DNA of 64,000 bases from Singulisphaera sp. GP187 (GTDB lineage Bacteria > Planctomycetota > Phycisphaerae > Phycisphaerales > SM1A02). The DNA is taken from NCBI GenBank assembly GCA_945862215.1, contig CAMAXY010000008.1:1-64000 (forward strand), in the 5' to 3' direction. Numbering within the stretch: position 1 is the stretch's first letter; each line of letters begins with the position of its first letter. The notes beneath the pieces are model-generated. The model was given only the letters and a program-made list of their open reading frames with translations, was not told the origin of the DNA and searched no databases. A program made the translations under genes and the position numbers. This document shows positions 52,773 to 60,488 of the stretch, in pieces.

Positions 52773-53605
52773 TGTGCTCCTTCAATTTGCGCAGTGATAC
52801 GCTGCATTGCTTGAGTCGATGGAGATCCTTTGGCGCCTTGGGTGGAAAGACATTGTCCAATCAATTCCAATATGTTCAGGGGGATCGGTGCTTCGACTTC
52901 AATGCGCTTGCCATTCTTTGGATGCGCAAATGCAATTCTCCACGCATGCAATCTCAGCGTAGGGGGCAGATGCCGTTGATTGGCGGGGAGCGCGCTGGTA
53001 TTGGGCGGCAATAACGATCGATAGACTCGATCTCCTTCGATCGGTGCGCCGAGATATGCCATATGCGAGCGAATTTGATGCAGTTTTCCAGTTTCAATCG
53101 CACACGCAACCACTGCCATCTCTTTCGATGAAGCAAGCACGCGCCAATGAGTCACCGCACTCTCGCCACGAGGCGAAGGCACGCTGATCTTCATATCTCC
53201 GCGGCGAACTTCACTGAGAGATTGCCGACAGCATCCTTCAACTCCTGGCAGTCTCCCACGAACGATTGCGAGATATGTTTTCTCAATTGTGCGCGCTTCG
53301 AATTGTCCGCGAATCTTGTCATATGCATCTGCAGTGCGCGCGACAAGAATCACTCCCGAAGTTTCTCTATCCAAGCGATGCAGAAGTCCATAGTCTCGTT
53401 CTGTTCCAAGTCGAGTCAGCGCAATGCGCTCTTTGGCAAAGATCCCGTTCATCAGGCTGTCATTCAGATGCCCGATCCCAGGCTGAGTCACCATCCCGGC
53501 CACCTTATTCAGAGCAAAGACATCCTCGTCTGAATAAATTTCGCTGACAAGAACTTTGGTATTGGCGGTGGGTGGTGCGGGCACGCCTCTATCATCGCAG
53601 ACCAT
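52739..53605 (-). CDS. RluA-family pseudouridine synthase
   Basis: It isomerises uridines to pseudouridine in RNA. The catalytic Asp lies in LLHRLDRETSGVILVART; VFALNKVAGMVTQPG, EKTYLAIVRG, GKLHQIRSHMAYLG and LRLHAWRIAFAHP are family segments. From ATG 53605 the protein has 288 residues; 53611 is also possible and the frame runs on to 53755, but that part has the composition of non-coding DNA and overlaps the divergent gene's region. It does not clearly carry an S4 domain. It is divergent from the aminotransferase gene. Confidence 0.88.
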   Translation of the reverse strand: MVCDDRGVPAPPTANTKVLVSEIYSDEDVFALNKVAGMVTQPGIGHLNDSLMNGIFAKERIALTRLGTERDYGLLHRLDRETSGVILVARTADAYDKIRGQFEARTIEKTYLAIVRGRLPGVEGCCRQSLSEVRRGDMKISVPSPRGESAVTHWRVLASSKEMAVVACAIETGKLHQIRSHMAYLGAPIEGDRVYRSLLPPNTSALPANQRHLPPTLRLHAWRIAFAHPKNGKRIEVEAPIPLNILELIGQCLSTQGAKGSPSTQAMQRITAQIEGAHWWTKTKVKAK

Positions 53606-53654
53606 TGGCATAGATGTCCACCGCACACTTGATGACGAAGAGAGAGCCCGCAAC

Positions 53655-54851
53655 ATGACAGAGATCATCCAGCACACCAGTACCCGACTCGCGCCATTTG
53701 GAGAATCCATCTTCAGCACGATGAGTCGATTGGCGGTCGAGCACAAAGCCGTCAATCTCGGGCAGGGTTTTCCAGATTTCGATGGCCCAGACTTCGTAAA
53801 AGATGCCGCAAAACGAGCGATTGACAGTGGATTCGGCCAGTATGCACGCGCCTTTGGATTGCCAGAAACAAATCGTGCAATCAGCCGTTACACCGAAAGA
53901 TTCTGCGGCTTTGTCGCGGATCCCGAGCGCGAAATCACCGTGACGGCGGGGTGCACAGAAGCGATCGCCGCAGTTCTTCTTGGGTTGTGCAATCCTGGCG
54001 ACGAAATTGTTCTTCTTGATCCTTCGTATGACTCCTATGCCGCATGCGTTGCAATGTCCAGCGCAACTGCGCGCAGAGTGCAATTGAACGGTCCTGACTT
54101 TCGCATCACCGATGCTCTCTTGCGTCCTGCATTTTCCAAACGCACACGCGCAATTATTTTCAATTCTCCGCATAATCCGACTGGTCGAATGTTTGACGAG
54201 GCCGAATATCAAATCGTCGCGTCACTCGCCAAGGAGTTCAACGCACTCGTCCTTTCCGACGAGGTGTATGACGCAATCACATATGCACGATCGCACCGTT
54301 CGATCTCTGCGCTTCCTGGAATGCGCGAGCGAACAGTGATCTTGGGCAGCCTTGGAAAAACCTTCTCGATGACAGGTTGGAAAATTGGATGGGCAATCGC
54401 CCCAGCGGCAATCACGAATGCAATTCGATCTGCGCATCAGTTTCTGACTTTCTGTGCTGCGACGCCATTGCAACGCGCTGCAGCGGATGCGCTCAATTCT
54501 GTGTGCGATGATGGTTCATATCTTGAAGAACTCCGACGGGATTATTCCCAGCGCCGTCAGATGATGTTGGAGATTCTGCAAGAGATTGGTTTTTCCTGCG
54601 TCCACCCTGAAGGTTCGTATTTCATCTTGGCTGATGCCAAAGGCGCAGGCTTTTCCGATGATGTCGCCGCCGCGAAAGCGTTGGTCAAAGCGGGGGTCGC
54701 CACGATTCCGGCGAGTGCTTTTTATGACCCAGCGTGCCCAGATCGGCGCTGGTTGCGCGTCGCATTCTGCAAACGGGAAGAGACAATGCGGGAGGCGCAA
54801 AGGCGCCTGAAAGCCCAACCGCTACGGCAGTTGGCGAATTCCACAGTTTGA
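53655..54851 (+). CDS. PLP-dependent class I/II aminotransferase (kynurenine/methionine type)
   Basis: A 398-residue fold-type I aminotransferase. VNLGQGFPDFDGPDFVK, FGQYARAFGLPETNRAISRY, the cofactor-binding TAGCTEAIAA, IIFNSPHNPTGRMF, SDEVYDAITY and the PLP lysine in SLGKTFSMTGWKIGW match the kynurenine/methionine aminotransferase group (E. coli YbdL relatives). The ATG at 53655 is used; the frame upstream is open but overlaps the divergent promoter. Substrate range is uncertain. Its stop overlaps an ATG 18 bases before the rplU start. Confidence 0.9.
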   Translation: MTEIIQHTSTRLAPFGESIFSTMSRLAVEHKAVNLGQGFPDFDGPDFVKDAAKRAIDSGFGQYARAFGLPETNRAISRYTERFCGFVADPEREITVTAGCTEAIAAVLLGLCNPGDEIVLLDPSYDSYAACVAMSSATARRVQLNGPDFRITDALLRPAFSKRTRAIIFNSPHNPTGRMFDEAEYQIVASLAKEFNALVLSDEVYDAITYARSHRSISALPGMRERTVILGSLGKTFSMTGWKIGWAIAPAAITNAIRSAHQFLTFCAATPLQRAAADALNSVCDDGSYLEELRRDYSQRRQMMLEILQEIGFSCVHPEGSYFILADAKGAGFSDDVAAAKALVKAGVATIPASAFYDPACPDRRWLRVAFCKREETMREAQRRLKAQPLRQLANSTV

Positions 54852-54868
54852 TGTACACTCAACGCCCC

Positions 54869-55189
54869 ATGTACGCGATTATTGAAGATAGTGGAACTCA
54901 GATCATGGTCCGCAAGGACGATGTTCTTGATATTGACCTTCGCAAGATTCCAGATGGAACAACCACTCTGACCTTCGGCAAAGTTCTTGCTGTTGGAAAA
55001 GAGGACGGTTCTGTCGCTTCGATCGGTCTTCCATATCTGGACAAGGTCACGGTCACTGCCGAGATCATTGGTATCAAGCGCAGAGCGAAAACTGTCCTGA
55101 ATAAGTACAGCCGCCGCAAAGGATATCGACGACACAAGGGTCACCGTCAGTCGTATGTGCAAGTGAAAATCTCAGACATTATTCTGTAA
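54869..55189 (+). CDS. rplU: 50S ribosomal protein L21
   Basis: A 106-residue protein starting MYAIIEDSGTQIMVRKDDVL, the standard L21 beginning, with TLTFGKVLAVGKEDG, VTAEIIGIKRRAKTV and the basic YSRRKGYRRHKGHRQSYVQVKI end. It binds 23S rRNA in the large subunit. An upstream in-frame ATG (54851) overlaps the previous stop, but the later ATG matches other L21 proteins. The usual partner gene rpmA (L27) does not follow; a minus-strand gene does. Confidence 0.95.
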   Translation: MYAIIEDSGTQIMVRKDDVLDIDLRKIPDGTTTLTFGKVLAVGKEDGSVASIGLPYLDKVTVTAEIIGIKRRAKTVLNKYSRRKGYRRHKGHRQSYVQVKISDIIL

Positions 55190-55227
55190 TTTGCCTGCGC
55201 GGTTCTTTAATTCCTGCGCTACTTCTT

Positions 55228-56232
55228 TCAACTGTCGCCAAGAATCTCAGCCATTTTTGCTGGAGATTCTGATTCTAATGTGAACGCACTCAAGCAAGCA
55301 GCTTCAATGAATGCGCGACTTTGCTCATGATGCTGTCGACCAAGAAGACGGCCATCAGAACCACTGCGCAGAGTGTGTGCGATGAGCGAAACATGATCTC
55401 CTGATTCCCATTCACTTGGCGCTGGAGCAGTGTGTTCAACCAAAGCATTTGCAGCATCTCTCCAATCAAGCGTGGCGTCATCGACTTGAACTGCACCAAA
55501 TGGCCCACAAGCAAGCGCCTTTCTGCTCCATGTTGGATGTTGATTCGACGCCATGATGAGACCTGCACGACCGTCTGAAAATTGGCAAGTCAATGCAAAT
55601 GATCCGACCCACAAACGAAGTGAACGGCTCGCAGAATCTGGATGCTCATCGCTCGATCGTTGAATTCGTGGACCGCCGACAGATGCGCTCACACGATCTG
55701 GAACTCCCATCCATTTCAGAAGAATGCCTGCAGACTCTTGAATGCGAGCGAGTATCGATCCATGGACAACTGATCCGAGTGATGTGATCTGTGCAATATC
55801 TGGAGAACCTGATTGCTCAAAGATATCGCTTGCTTGAGATAATCGGCCGTCGAGTGGAATTCCTGGCAATGTCACTTCGCAGATGTCGGATGCACTGCCA
55901 ATCAATGGAGCAAGCCATGGTTCTGTTGTAAAGACCATTGGATGATTCGATCCAATGGCGGTGTGTGACGCAGAGGTTCCAAAACCGACGAACAGGAGAG
56001 GTATTCCTCGCATGCTTGAAGAAAAAACGCGAAGGTCGGAAAACGATTTGTCCTCGCAATCAAGGCAACTTCGCACATCTGCACGCGGCGATCCCACTGC
56101 AATAACTTTTAAACCGCTTGCGCAAACACCTTGAATCAACCAATCAGCAAGCGGCGCATCTGACCAAATGCACAAAGCACCTGATGACAAGCCTTCGCGA
56201 TTCAATTGATGCGTCCCGTTGCGATTCGCCAC
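55228..56232 (-). CDS. Hypothetical protein, 334 aa, unrecognised
   Basis: No family recognised. The N-terminal half alternates hydrophobic strands with loops (PLADWLIQGVCASGLKVIAVG, IPLLFVGFGT), a Rossmann-like pattern, and the C-terminus includes RSGSDGRLLGRQHHEQSRAF and a helical ESPAKMAEIL. It might be a dehydrogenase-like or binding protein, but no dinucleotide GxGxxG motif is clear. It is convergent with rplU and divergent from the RNase P RNA. Codon use resembles neighbours, so I take it as real. Confidence 0.65.
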   Translation of the reverse strand: MANRNGTHQLNREGLSSGALCIWSDAPLADWLIQGVCASGLKVIAVGSPRADVRSCLDCEDKSFSDLRVFSSSMRGIPLLFVGFGTSASHTAIGSNHPMVFTTEPWLAPLIGSASDICEVTLPGIPLDGRLSQASDIFEQSGSPDIAQITSLGSVVHGSILARIQESAGILLKWMGVPDRVSASVGGPRIQRSSDEHPDSASRSLRLWVGSFALTCQFSDGRAGLIMASNQHPTWSRKALACGPFGAVQVDDATLDWRDAANALVEHTAPAPSEWESGDHVSLIAHTLRSGSDGRLLGRQHHEQSRAFIEAACLSAFTLESESPAKMAEILGDS

Positions 56233-56256
56233 GATGTCAGTCTACGACTACCCTGC

Positions 56257-56630
56257 ATGGGTGGTTAGACAATCGCCCCCGACATTTGTCGGGCGAGGAA
56301 AGTCCGAACACGGCAGGACACGGTGGTGGCTAATGACCACCAGCCTCGACGCAGGCTCGGGACAGTGCCACAGAAAAGAAACCGCCGGTGCCTCACGGCA
56401 ACGGTAAGGGTGAAAAGGTGCGGTAAGAGCGCACCGCTCCTTCGGTGACGAAGGAGGCATGGCAAACCCCACCGCGTGCAAGCGCAAGCAGTCCTCAGGC
56501 GGGTCCTCCGCCACCTGCTGTCCGTAGGTTGAGGACGGGTAGCGTGCTTCGAGACCATCGGCAACGGTGGTCCAGAGAGAAATGATTGTCACCCGCAAGG
56601 GAACAGAATTCGGCTTACGACCACGCGCGT
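56257..56630 (+). ncRNA. rnpB: RNase P RNA (bacterial class A)
   Basis: The catalytic RNA that matures tRNA 5' ends. Diagnostic conserved pieces are in order: GAGGAAAGTCCGAACAC near 56286, ACAGAAA near 56370, GGTAAGGGTGAAAAGGTG near 56404, AGAGAAATGATTGTCACC near 56576 and ACAGAATTCGGCTTACG near 56604, with the end GTGG/CCAC pairing that closes P1. Length is about 374 bases. Exact ends are estimated; the terminator hairpin follows. Confidence 0.95.
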
Positions 56631-56632
56631 TG

Positions 56633-56663
56633 GGCGGATCCGCAAGGGTCCGCCCACTTTTTT
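56633..56663 (+). terminator. Rho-independent terminator of rnpB
   Basis: GGGCGGATCC pairs with GGGTCCGCCC around a short CGCAA-type loop and is followed by ACTTTTTT. It directly follows the RNase P RNA 3' end. Confidence 0.85.
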
Positions 56664-56796
56664 CTGTTTGTGAAAAGAGTGAAAGCAAGGCTGCTGCAAG
56701 CACTTGTGCTTGTTTTAGCCATTGACTTACGCATATCTCAAAATATTGAAGAAAAGTATTGATTCTCAATTAGAAATCTGTAAACTCGATCCAACT

Positions 56797-57378
56797 ATGA
56801 ACCCGATCATCAAGACAAACAGTCTTCAGTCCTATACAACGCTTCTGTATCGCAAGGCGATCCATCCAGAGTTCTTCGCAATCGAAAGCCGAAAGCGAAT
56901 TGAAAATGGTGGAATCGAAGCAGAGGCATGGATTTTTCGAGGTGGACATTCGATCCGCTTTCAACAGGACAAACTCTGTCTTTGCGAAGTTGTAACGGAT
57001 CAACCGCATGTTCTTCCAGAGCGCGGATTGTCCAACAATGTTCCATGCGCAGGCGAGCACGATCACGAAGAAAGTCTCTCTGAAACGCTCAAGTTTATGA
57101 CAACTGTGCAGACTGAGACTCTTGCCGATCATTTGTATCTTGGCACATACAAGGAGATGCAAGCGCATGCACGGGAGAACGAATCATTGGTCTGCGATTG
57201 GGTCGATCCAGTCACTCACAAAGCCAATCTTTCAGTGATTGATCTGCAGCGTTATCGATCTGAGATTCATGTTCAGAGTTGGCACCTCCGCAGCGATTGC
57301 GGTTTGGTTCTGCGAACTCAGTCCATGTTTCAGTTGATCGAAACTCCAACGAAAACTGAAAATCGCAAGACGAAGTAA
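56797..57378 (+). CDS. Hypothetical protein, 193 aa
   Basis: No family recognised with confidence. From ATG 56797 the product is rich in charged and aromatic residues, with YRKAIHPEFFAIESRKRIENG, VTDQPHVLPERGLSN and a conserved-looking SDCGLVLRTQSMFQL near the end. There is no signal peptide or membrane segment, so it is probably cytoplasmic. The frame is open from 56722 but that start has no ribosome site. It lies between rnpB and the uracil-DNA glycosylase gene. Confidence 0.6.
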   Translation: MNPIIKTNSLQSYTTLLYRKAIHPEFFAIESRKRIENGGIEAEAWIFRGGHSIRFQQDKLCLCEVVTDQPHVLPERGLSNNVPCAGEHDHEESLSETLKFMTTVQTETLADHLYLGTYKEMQAHARENESLVCDWVDPVTHKANLSVIDLQRYRSEIHVQSWHLRSDCGLVLRTQSMFQLIETPTKTENRKTK

Positions 57379-57430
57379 GAATAAAGATTCGGTTGATGTT
57401 TGATGAATGCTTCGAGAGTGGTGCTTTCAA

Positions 57431-58306
57431 ATGTCAACGAATTCCAGATCAGCGCAACAACTCATTCAGACTGACCTTCTTCTGGGTCTGGTCGATATTC
57501 CTCGTGGACGCGCATCGTCCACTGGTCGGACATCAGCGAATGTGCCGACTTCGATCATCGTCGAATCCACTGGTGATTTTGAGGCGAGCGTTCCAGAAGT
57601 CAGCGTCACTTCAAGTGTCACCAATCAAAGAGCAGTTCTCGCTTCAACAACTGCGTCATTTGTGCCAGTAAAAGAACGCGATTCGTTCGAAATTGGATCT
57701 CTCTGTGAGAAGGGAAAGCGGCTTGCTGAACTCCGCGAGAGGCACGAATTGGAGTGCGAACATTGCACAAATGTTCGTGGGCATATTCAGACGGTCTTTG
57801 GAGAGGGCAGCCCCGATGCAGATATCTTTTTCGTTGGCGAAGCGCCAGGTGAAACCGAGGATCGTATTGGGCGCCCATTTGTGGGCGCTGCAGGGCAAAA
57901 ACTGGATGAAATGATTCGTGCAATGGGACTTCGTCGGGAGGATTGCTATATCGCAAATGTTCTCAAGAGTCGTCCGCCAGAGAATCGAACGCCGCTTGCA
58001 GAAGAAATTGAGCGTTGCGGTCCATATCTTGTGGATCAGATTCTTATTGTCAATCCAAAGGTGATCGTGACTCTTGGAGGACCAGCGACCAAATTGTTGT
58101 TGAAAGTTGATCTGGGAATCTCAAAATTGCGCGGGATTTGGGCAGAATGGATTCCTCCAACAAGCACTCGCCGAGGGCCAATTCCTGTGATGCCAACCTA
58201 TCACCCCGCATATTTACTGCGCAATTACACGGTCGAAACGAGAAAAGAAGTCTGGTCTGACTTGCAGGCTGTGACAAGGAAAATTACTCAGTCTCCGAAT
58301 TTTTAA
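57431..58306 (+). CDS. Uracil-DNA glycosylase, family 4 type, with an altered cluster cysteine
   Basis: It removes uracil from DNA. The core has GEAPGETEDRIGRPFVGAAG (motif A), NVLKSRPPENRTP and TYHPAYLLR (motif B). Family 4 enzymes hold a 4Fe-4S cluster through four cysteines. Here Cys109 and Cys112 (CEHC) and Cys196 (ERCGPY) are present, but the usual Cys of K-C-R-P-P is Ser180; a nearby extra Cys172 might substitute. The first ~95 residues are a low-complexity extension with an LLLGLVDIPRG segment, like polymerase-linked forms. Length is 291 residues from ATG 57431. Confidence 0.88.
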   Translation: MSTNSRSAQQLIQTDLLLGLVDIPRGRASSTGRTSANVPTSIIVESTGDFEASVPEVSVTSSVTNQRAVLASTTASFVPVKERDSFEIGSLCEKGKRLAELRERHELECEHCTNVRGHIQTVFGEGSPDADIFFVGEAPGETEDRIGRPFVGAAGQKLDEMIRAMGLRREDCYIANVLKSRPPENRTPLAEEIERCGPYLVDQILIVNPKVIVTLGGPATKLLLKVDLGISKLRGIWAEWIPPTSTRRGPIPVMPTYHPAYLLRNYTVETRKEVWSDLQAVTRKITQSPNF

Positions 58307-58505
58307 AATCCTATTTCGGCCGAACCAATTCGCATGCGAATCGTAATTGATGTCGATTCATGCATCCTGACAGTGAAAAGGTTCGTATATATGTGTGGAG
58401 GAAGTGGAAAGGAAAGGGTTCGAAAAATTGAAGAAATCAAGATCTGGATTGATCTGATTGAACTCTGATTCATTTTGGCCTGAATGAAAAAGATACCCCC
58501 ACGAG

Positions 58506-58543
58506 GGGCCTGTCGCGATTCGTTCTGCGATAGGCCCTTTTTT
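58506..58543 (+). terminator. Rho-independent terminator after the glycosylase
   Basis: GGGCCTGTCGC pairs with GCGATAGGCCC (one G-U) around a 10-base loop and is followed by six T. It lies 200 bases after the glycosylase gene, between two convergent genes. Confidence 0.85.
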
Positions 58544-58559
58544 AATTCCCATTTTGCGA

Positions 58560-59027
58560 TCAATCAATTTGACTTGTTTTTGATTGTGTTTTCGAATCCA
58601 GCACAATTGTGACAGGGCCGTCGTTCTCCAAAGTGACCAGCATGTTTGCACCAAATTCGCCGTGGGCAATTCGAATGCCTCGTTCCAGAAGTTGTGCAGC
58701 AACTTCACCGCATCGAATGCGAGCAATGTCAGGTTCTTCTGCAGCTGTGAAACCAGGGCGGTTGCCACTGGAAAGATCGGCAAGCAACGTGAATTGACTG
58801 ACGAGCAATATCGCACCATCCACTTGTTGAACATTCAAGTTCATCTTTCCGGCATCATCGCTAAAAATTCGCAGGGAAGCGATTCGCTTCGACATCCAAA
58901 GCACATCTCTTTCAGAATCGCCGCGTGCGATGCCCAACAAGACGACAAGCCCTCGTTCAATCGAACCAACCTCTCTCGAAGCAACTTCAACTTTGCCGCG
59001 TGTCACTCTCTGAAGAACAGCAATCAT
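58560..59027 (-). CDS. dtd: D-aminoacyl-tRNA deacylase
   Basis: Dtd hydrolyses D-amino acids, and misloaded glycine, from tRNA. The 155-residue protein has the conserved SQFTLLADLSSGNRPGF and the cis-proline NDGPVTIVLDSK motif at the normal positions. Here Asp replaces the common Ser/Thr in N-x-GPVT but the Gly-Pro pair is kept. Usual family length is about 145-150. It is the second gene of a minus-strand pair, 8 bases after the MEMO-like gene. Confidence 0.95.
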   Translation of the reverse strand: MIAVLQRVTRGKVEVASREVGSIERGLVVLLGIARGDSERDVLWMSKRIASLRIFSDDAGKMNLNVQQVDGAILLVSQFTLLADLSSGNRPGFTAAEEPDIARIRCGEVAAQLLERGIRIAHGEFGANMLVTLENDGPVTIVLDSKTQSKTSQID

Positions 59028-59035
59028 CAGCGAAG

Positions 59036-60250
59036 TCAGACCTTCATCAACGCAAGTGCTGCGCTCGAGACGAGTGCATTCCCCTGCGGGTCGGACTCAA
59101 CTGGACTTTGCGAATACTCGCAGAGTTCGGGCAGTCCGCCAGTCACAATTTTTGCCGCAGTCATATTTCCGATGCTGCACCAGCGTTGATGATTCCTATC
59201 GCGCGTGACCTTATGCAAAAAACTCTGAATATTGCCTTCGAGATATGTCGCAAGAAGTGATCGATCATACGACTCAACTTGTTTGCGAATCTCGCCACCA
59301 ATAGGAGTTTCATCTCCAAATTGCGGACCCACGTGACTGAGATCCGCACTGGCGATGACCAACGTTCGACCGGGGGCTTCTGCAATCGAAGTTTGCAGCG
59401 CAGCGACAATTTCGTCGAAAGACACGCGCGCGCCATCATCAGAAAGAAGTGGGACAAGTGGACTGGGTACAAGCGCTGCGACGATTGGGACATTTCCAAA
59501 GACTGTATGAATCCAAGGAAGTTGAATCGATATGGAGTGTTCTCCAAGATGATCGACTTCATCCTTGAAGAGTCGATCTCCAAGTTTCTTATGCAGAGAA
59601 TCAAGGAATGCAGCGTCGGCCTTGAAAATTCCAAATGGGCTATTGAATCCAAATCGACTCATCACGACGCCATCGCCTGCGCCGAAATGATTCGTTCCCA
59701 AGATGACAATCCGATCAACTTTTGTATCCGTACCAAATGCTTTGTATGCAGCGGCGTATGTTTTTCCACCGCGGACATAATCAAGATGTGGCGCAACGAT
59801 GCCCAAGATTTCTCCTTCGAGTTCAGGGTCTTCCGCTGCGGCAAGCATCTCCCGAATTCGTTCGGTTGCTTCAGCAGCATCTTGTCCTGCGGCATCTGCG
59901 GCATTCGTAGAGAACGCGCCGCTTTCGCGCACACGATCCATCGCTTCTTTTTCCAGACGGTCACAATTTGGTCCCCACAAAAGTCCAGCTTCATCCAGAA
60001 CAGTCACCAACTGAAGAAGAATTTCTTTGGGAGCGCCTGTTGCTTCGCTGATCTGGTCGATCGTTTGTTCTCCTTGAAAAATGGAGAGCAGGGGCAGTAA
60101 TTCCGGCGGAATGACGGGACTGTTCCCATCGCCACGCAGATTCGCAGGGTCGCTCAATGCAAGAAAAACCTTCTTCTCGGCATTCTCGACCGCAATAGGG
60201 ATGAATTGGCGGACATGGGGTCGGTCACGATGTGCTGGTATCTGGTCCAT
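59036..60250 (-). CDS. MEMO-family metal protein with N-terminal helical extension
   Basis: The C-terminal ~270 residues are a MEMO domain (AmmeMemoRadiSam B type). The metal-site residues known from human MEMO1 are all visible: APHLDYVRGG, GTNHFGA, ADLSHVG and the later QRWCSIG cysteine. The first ~130 residues are a helical extension with LLPLLSIFQGEQTIDQISEA, possibly a winged-helix-like unit. In bacteria such genes often accompany AMMECR1 and a radical SAM protein, but neither is in this window. The start ATG 60250 was chosen over 60316; 404 residues. Confidence 0.88.
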   Translation of the reverse strand: MDQIPAHRDRPHVRQFIPIAVENAEKKVFLALSDPANLRGDGNSPVIPPELLPLLSIFQGEQTIDQISEATGAPKEILLQLVTVLDEAGLLWGPNCDRLEKEAMDRVRESGAFSTNAADAAGQDAAEATERIREMLAAAEDPELEGEILGIVAPHLDYVRGGKTYAAAYKAFGTDTKVDRIVILGTNHFGAGDGVVMSRFGFNSPFGIFKADAAFLDSLHKKLGDRLFKDEVDHLGEHSISIQLPWIHTVFGNVPIVAALVPSPLVPLLSDDGARVSFDEIVAALQTSIAEAPGRTLVIASADLSHVGPQFGDETPIGGEIRKQVESYDRSLLATYLEGNIQSFLHKVTRDRNHQRWCSIGNMTAAKIVTGGLPELCEYSQSPVESDPQGNALVSSAALALMKV

Positions 60251-60488
60251 AAGGAAGTTTGAGTGTATGGCGAAATCAAATGTTTTATCTGCCACCCGCA
60301 GAGGAAATCTCTTCAATCTTCCCGAGCAAATTCAACTTGATTTGCGAATGACCGATAGTGGATCAGTTCATAATGGATTTGTTTGGTCTATGCTGACCAT
60401 CCCACTTCAAAGTGAACTGTTTTATTTGTTTCTGTCACTGCTTAGTTCGCCACGCGACTCAATCAAGAATTCAAAGGAAAATACAACA

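Noticed and set aside
60081-60488. N-terminal extension of the ankyrin protein
   Set aside because: This part lies within the divergent MEMO-like gene and its promoter; a proper signal peptide starts at 60489.
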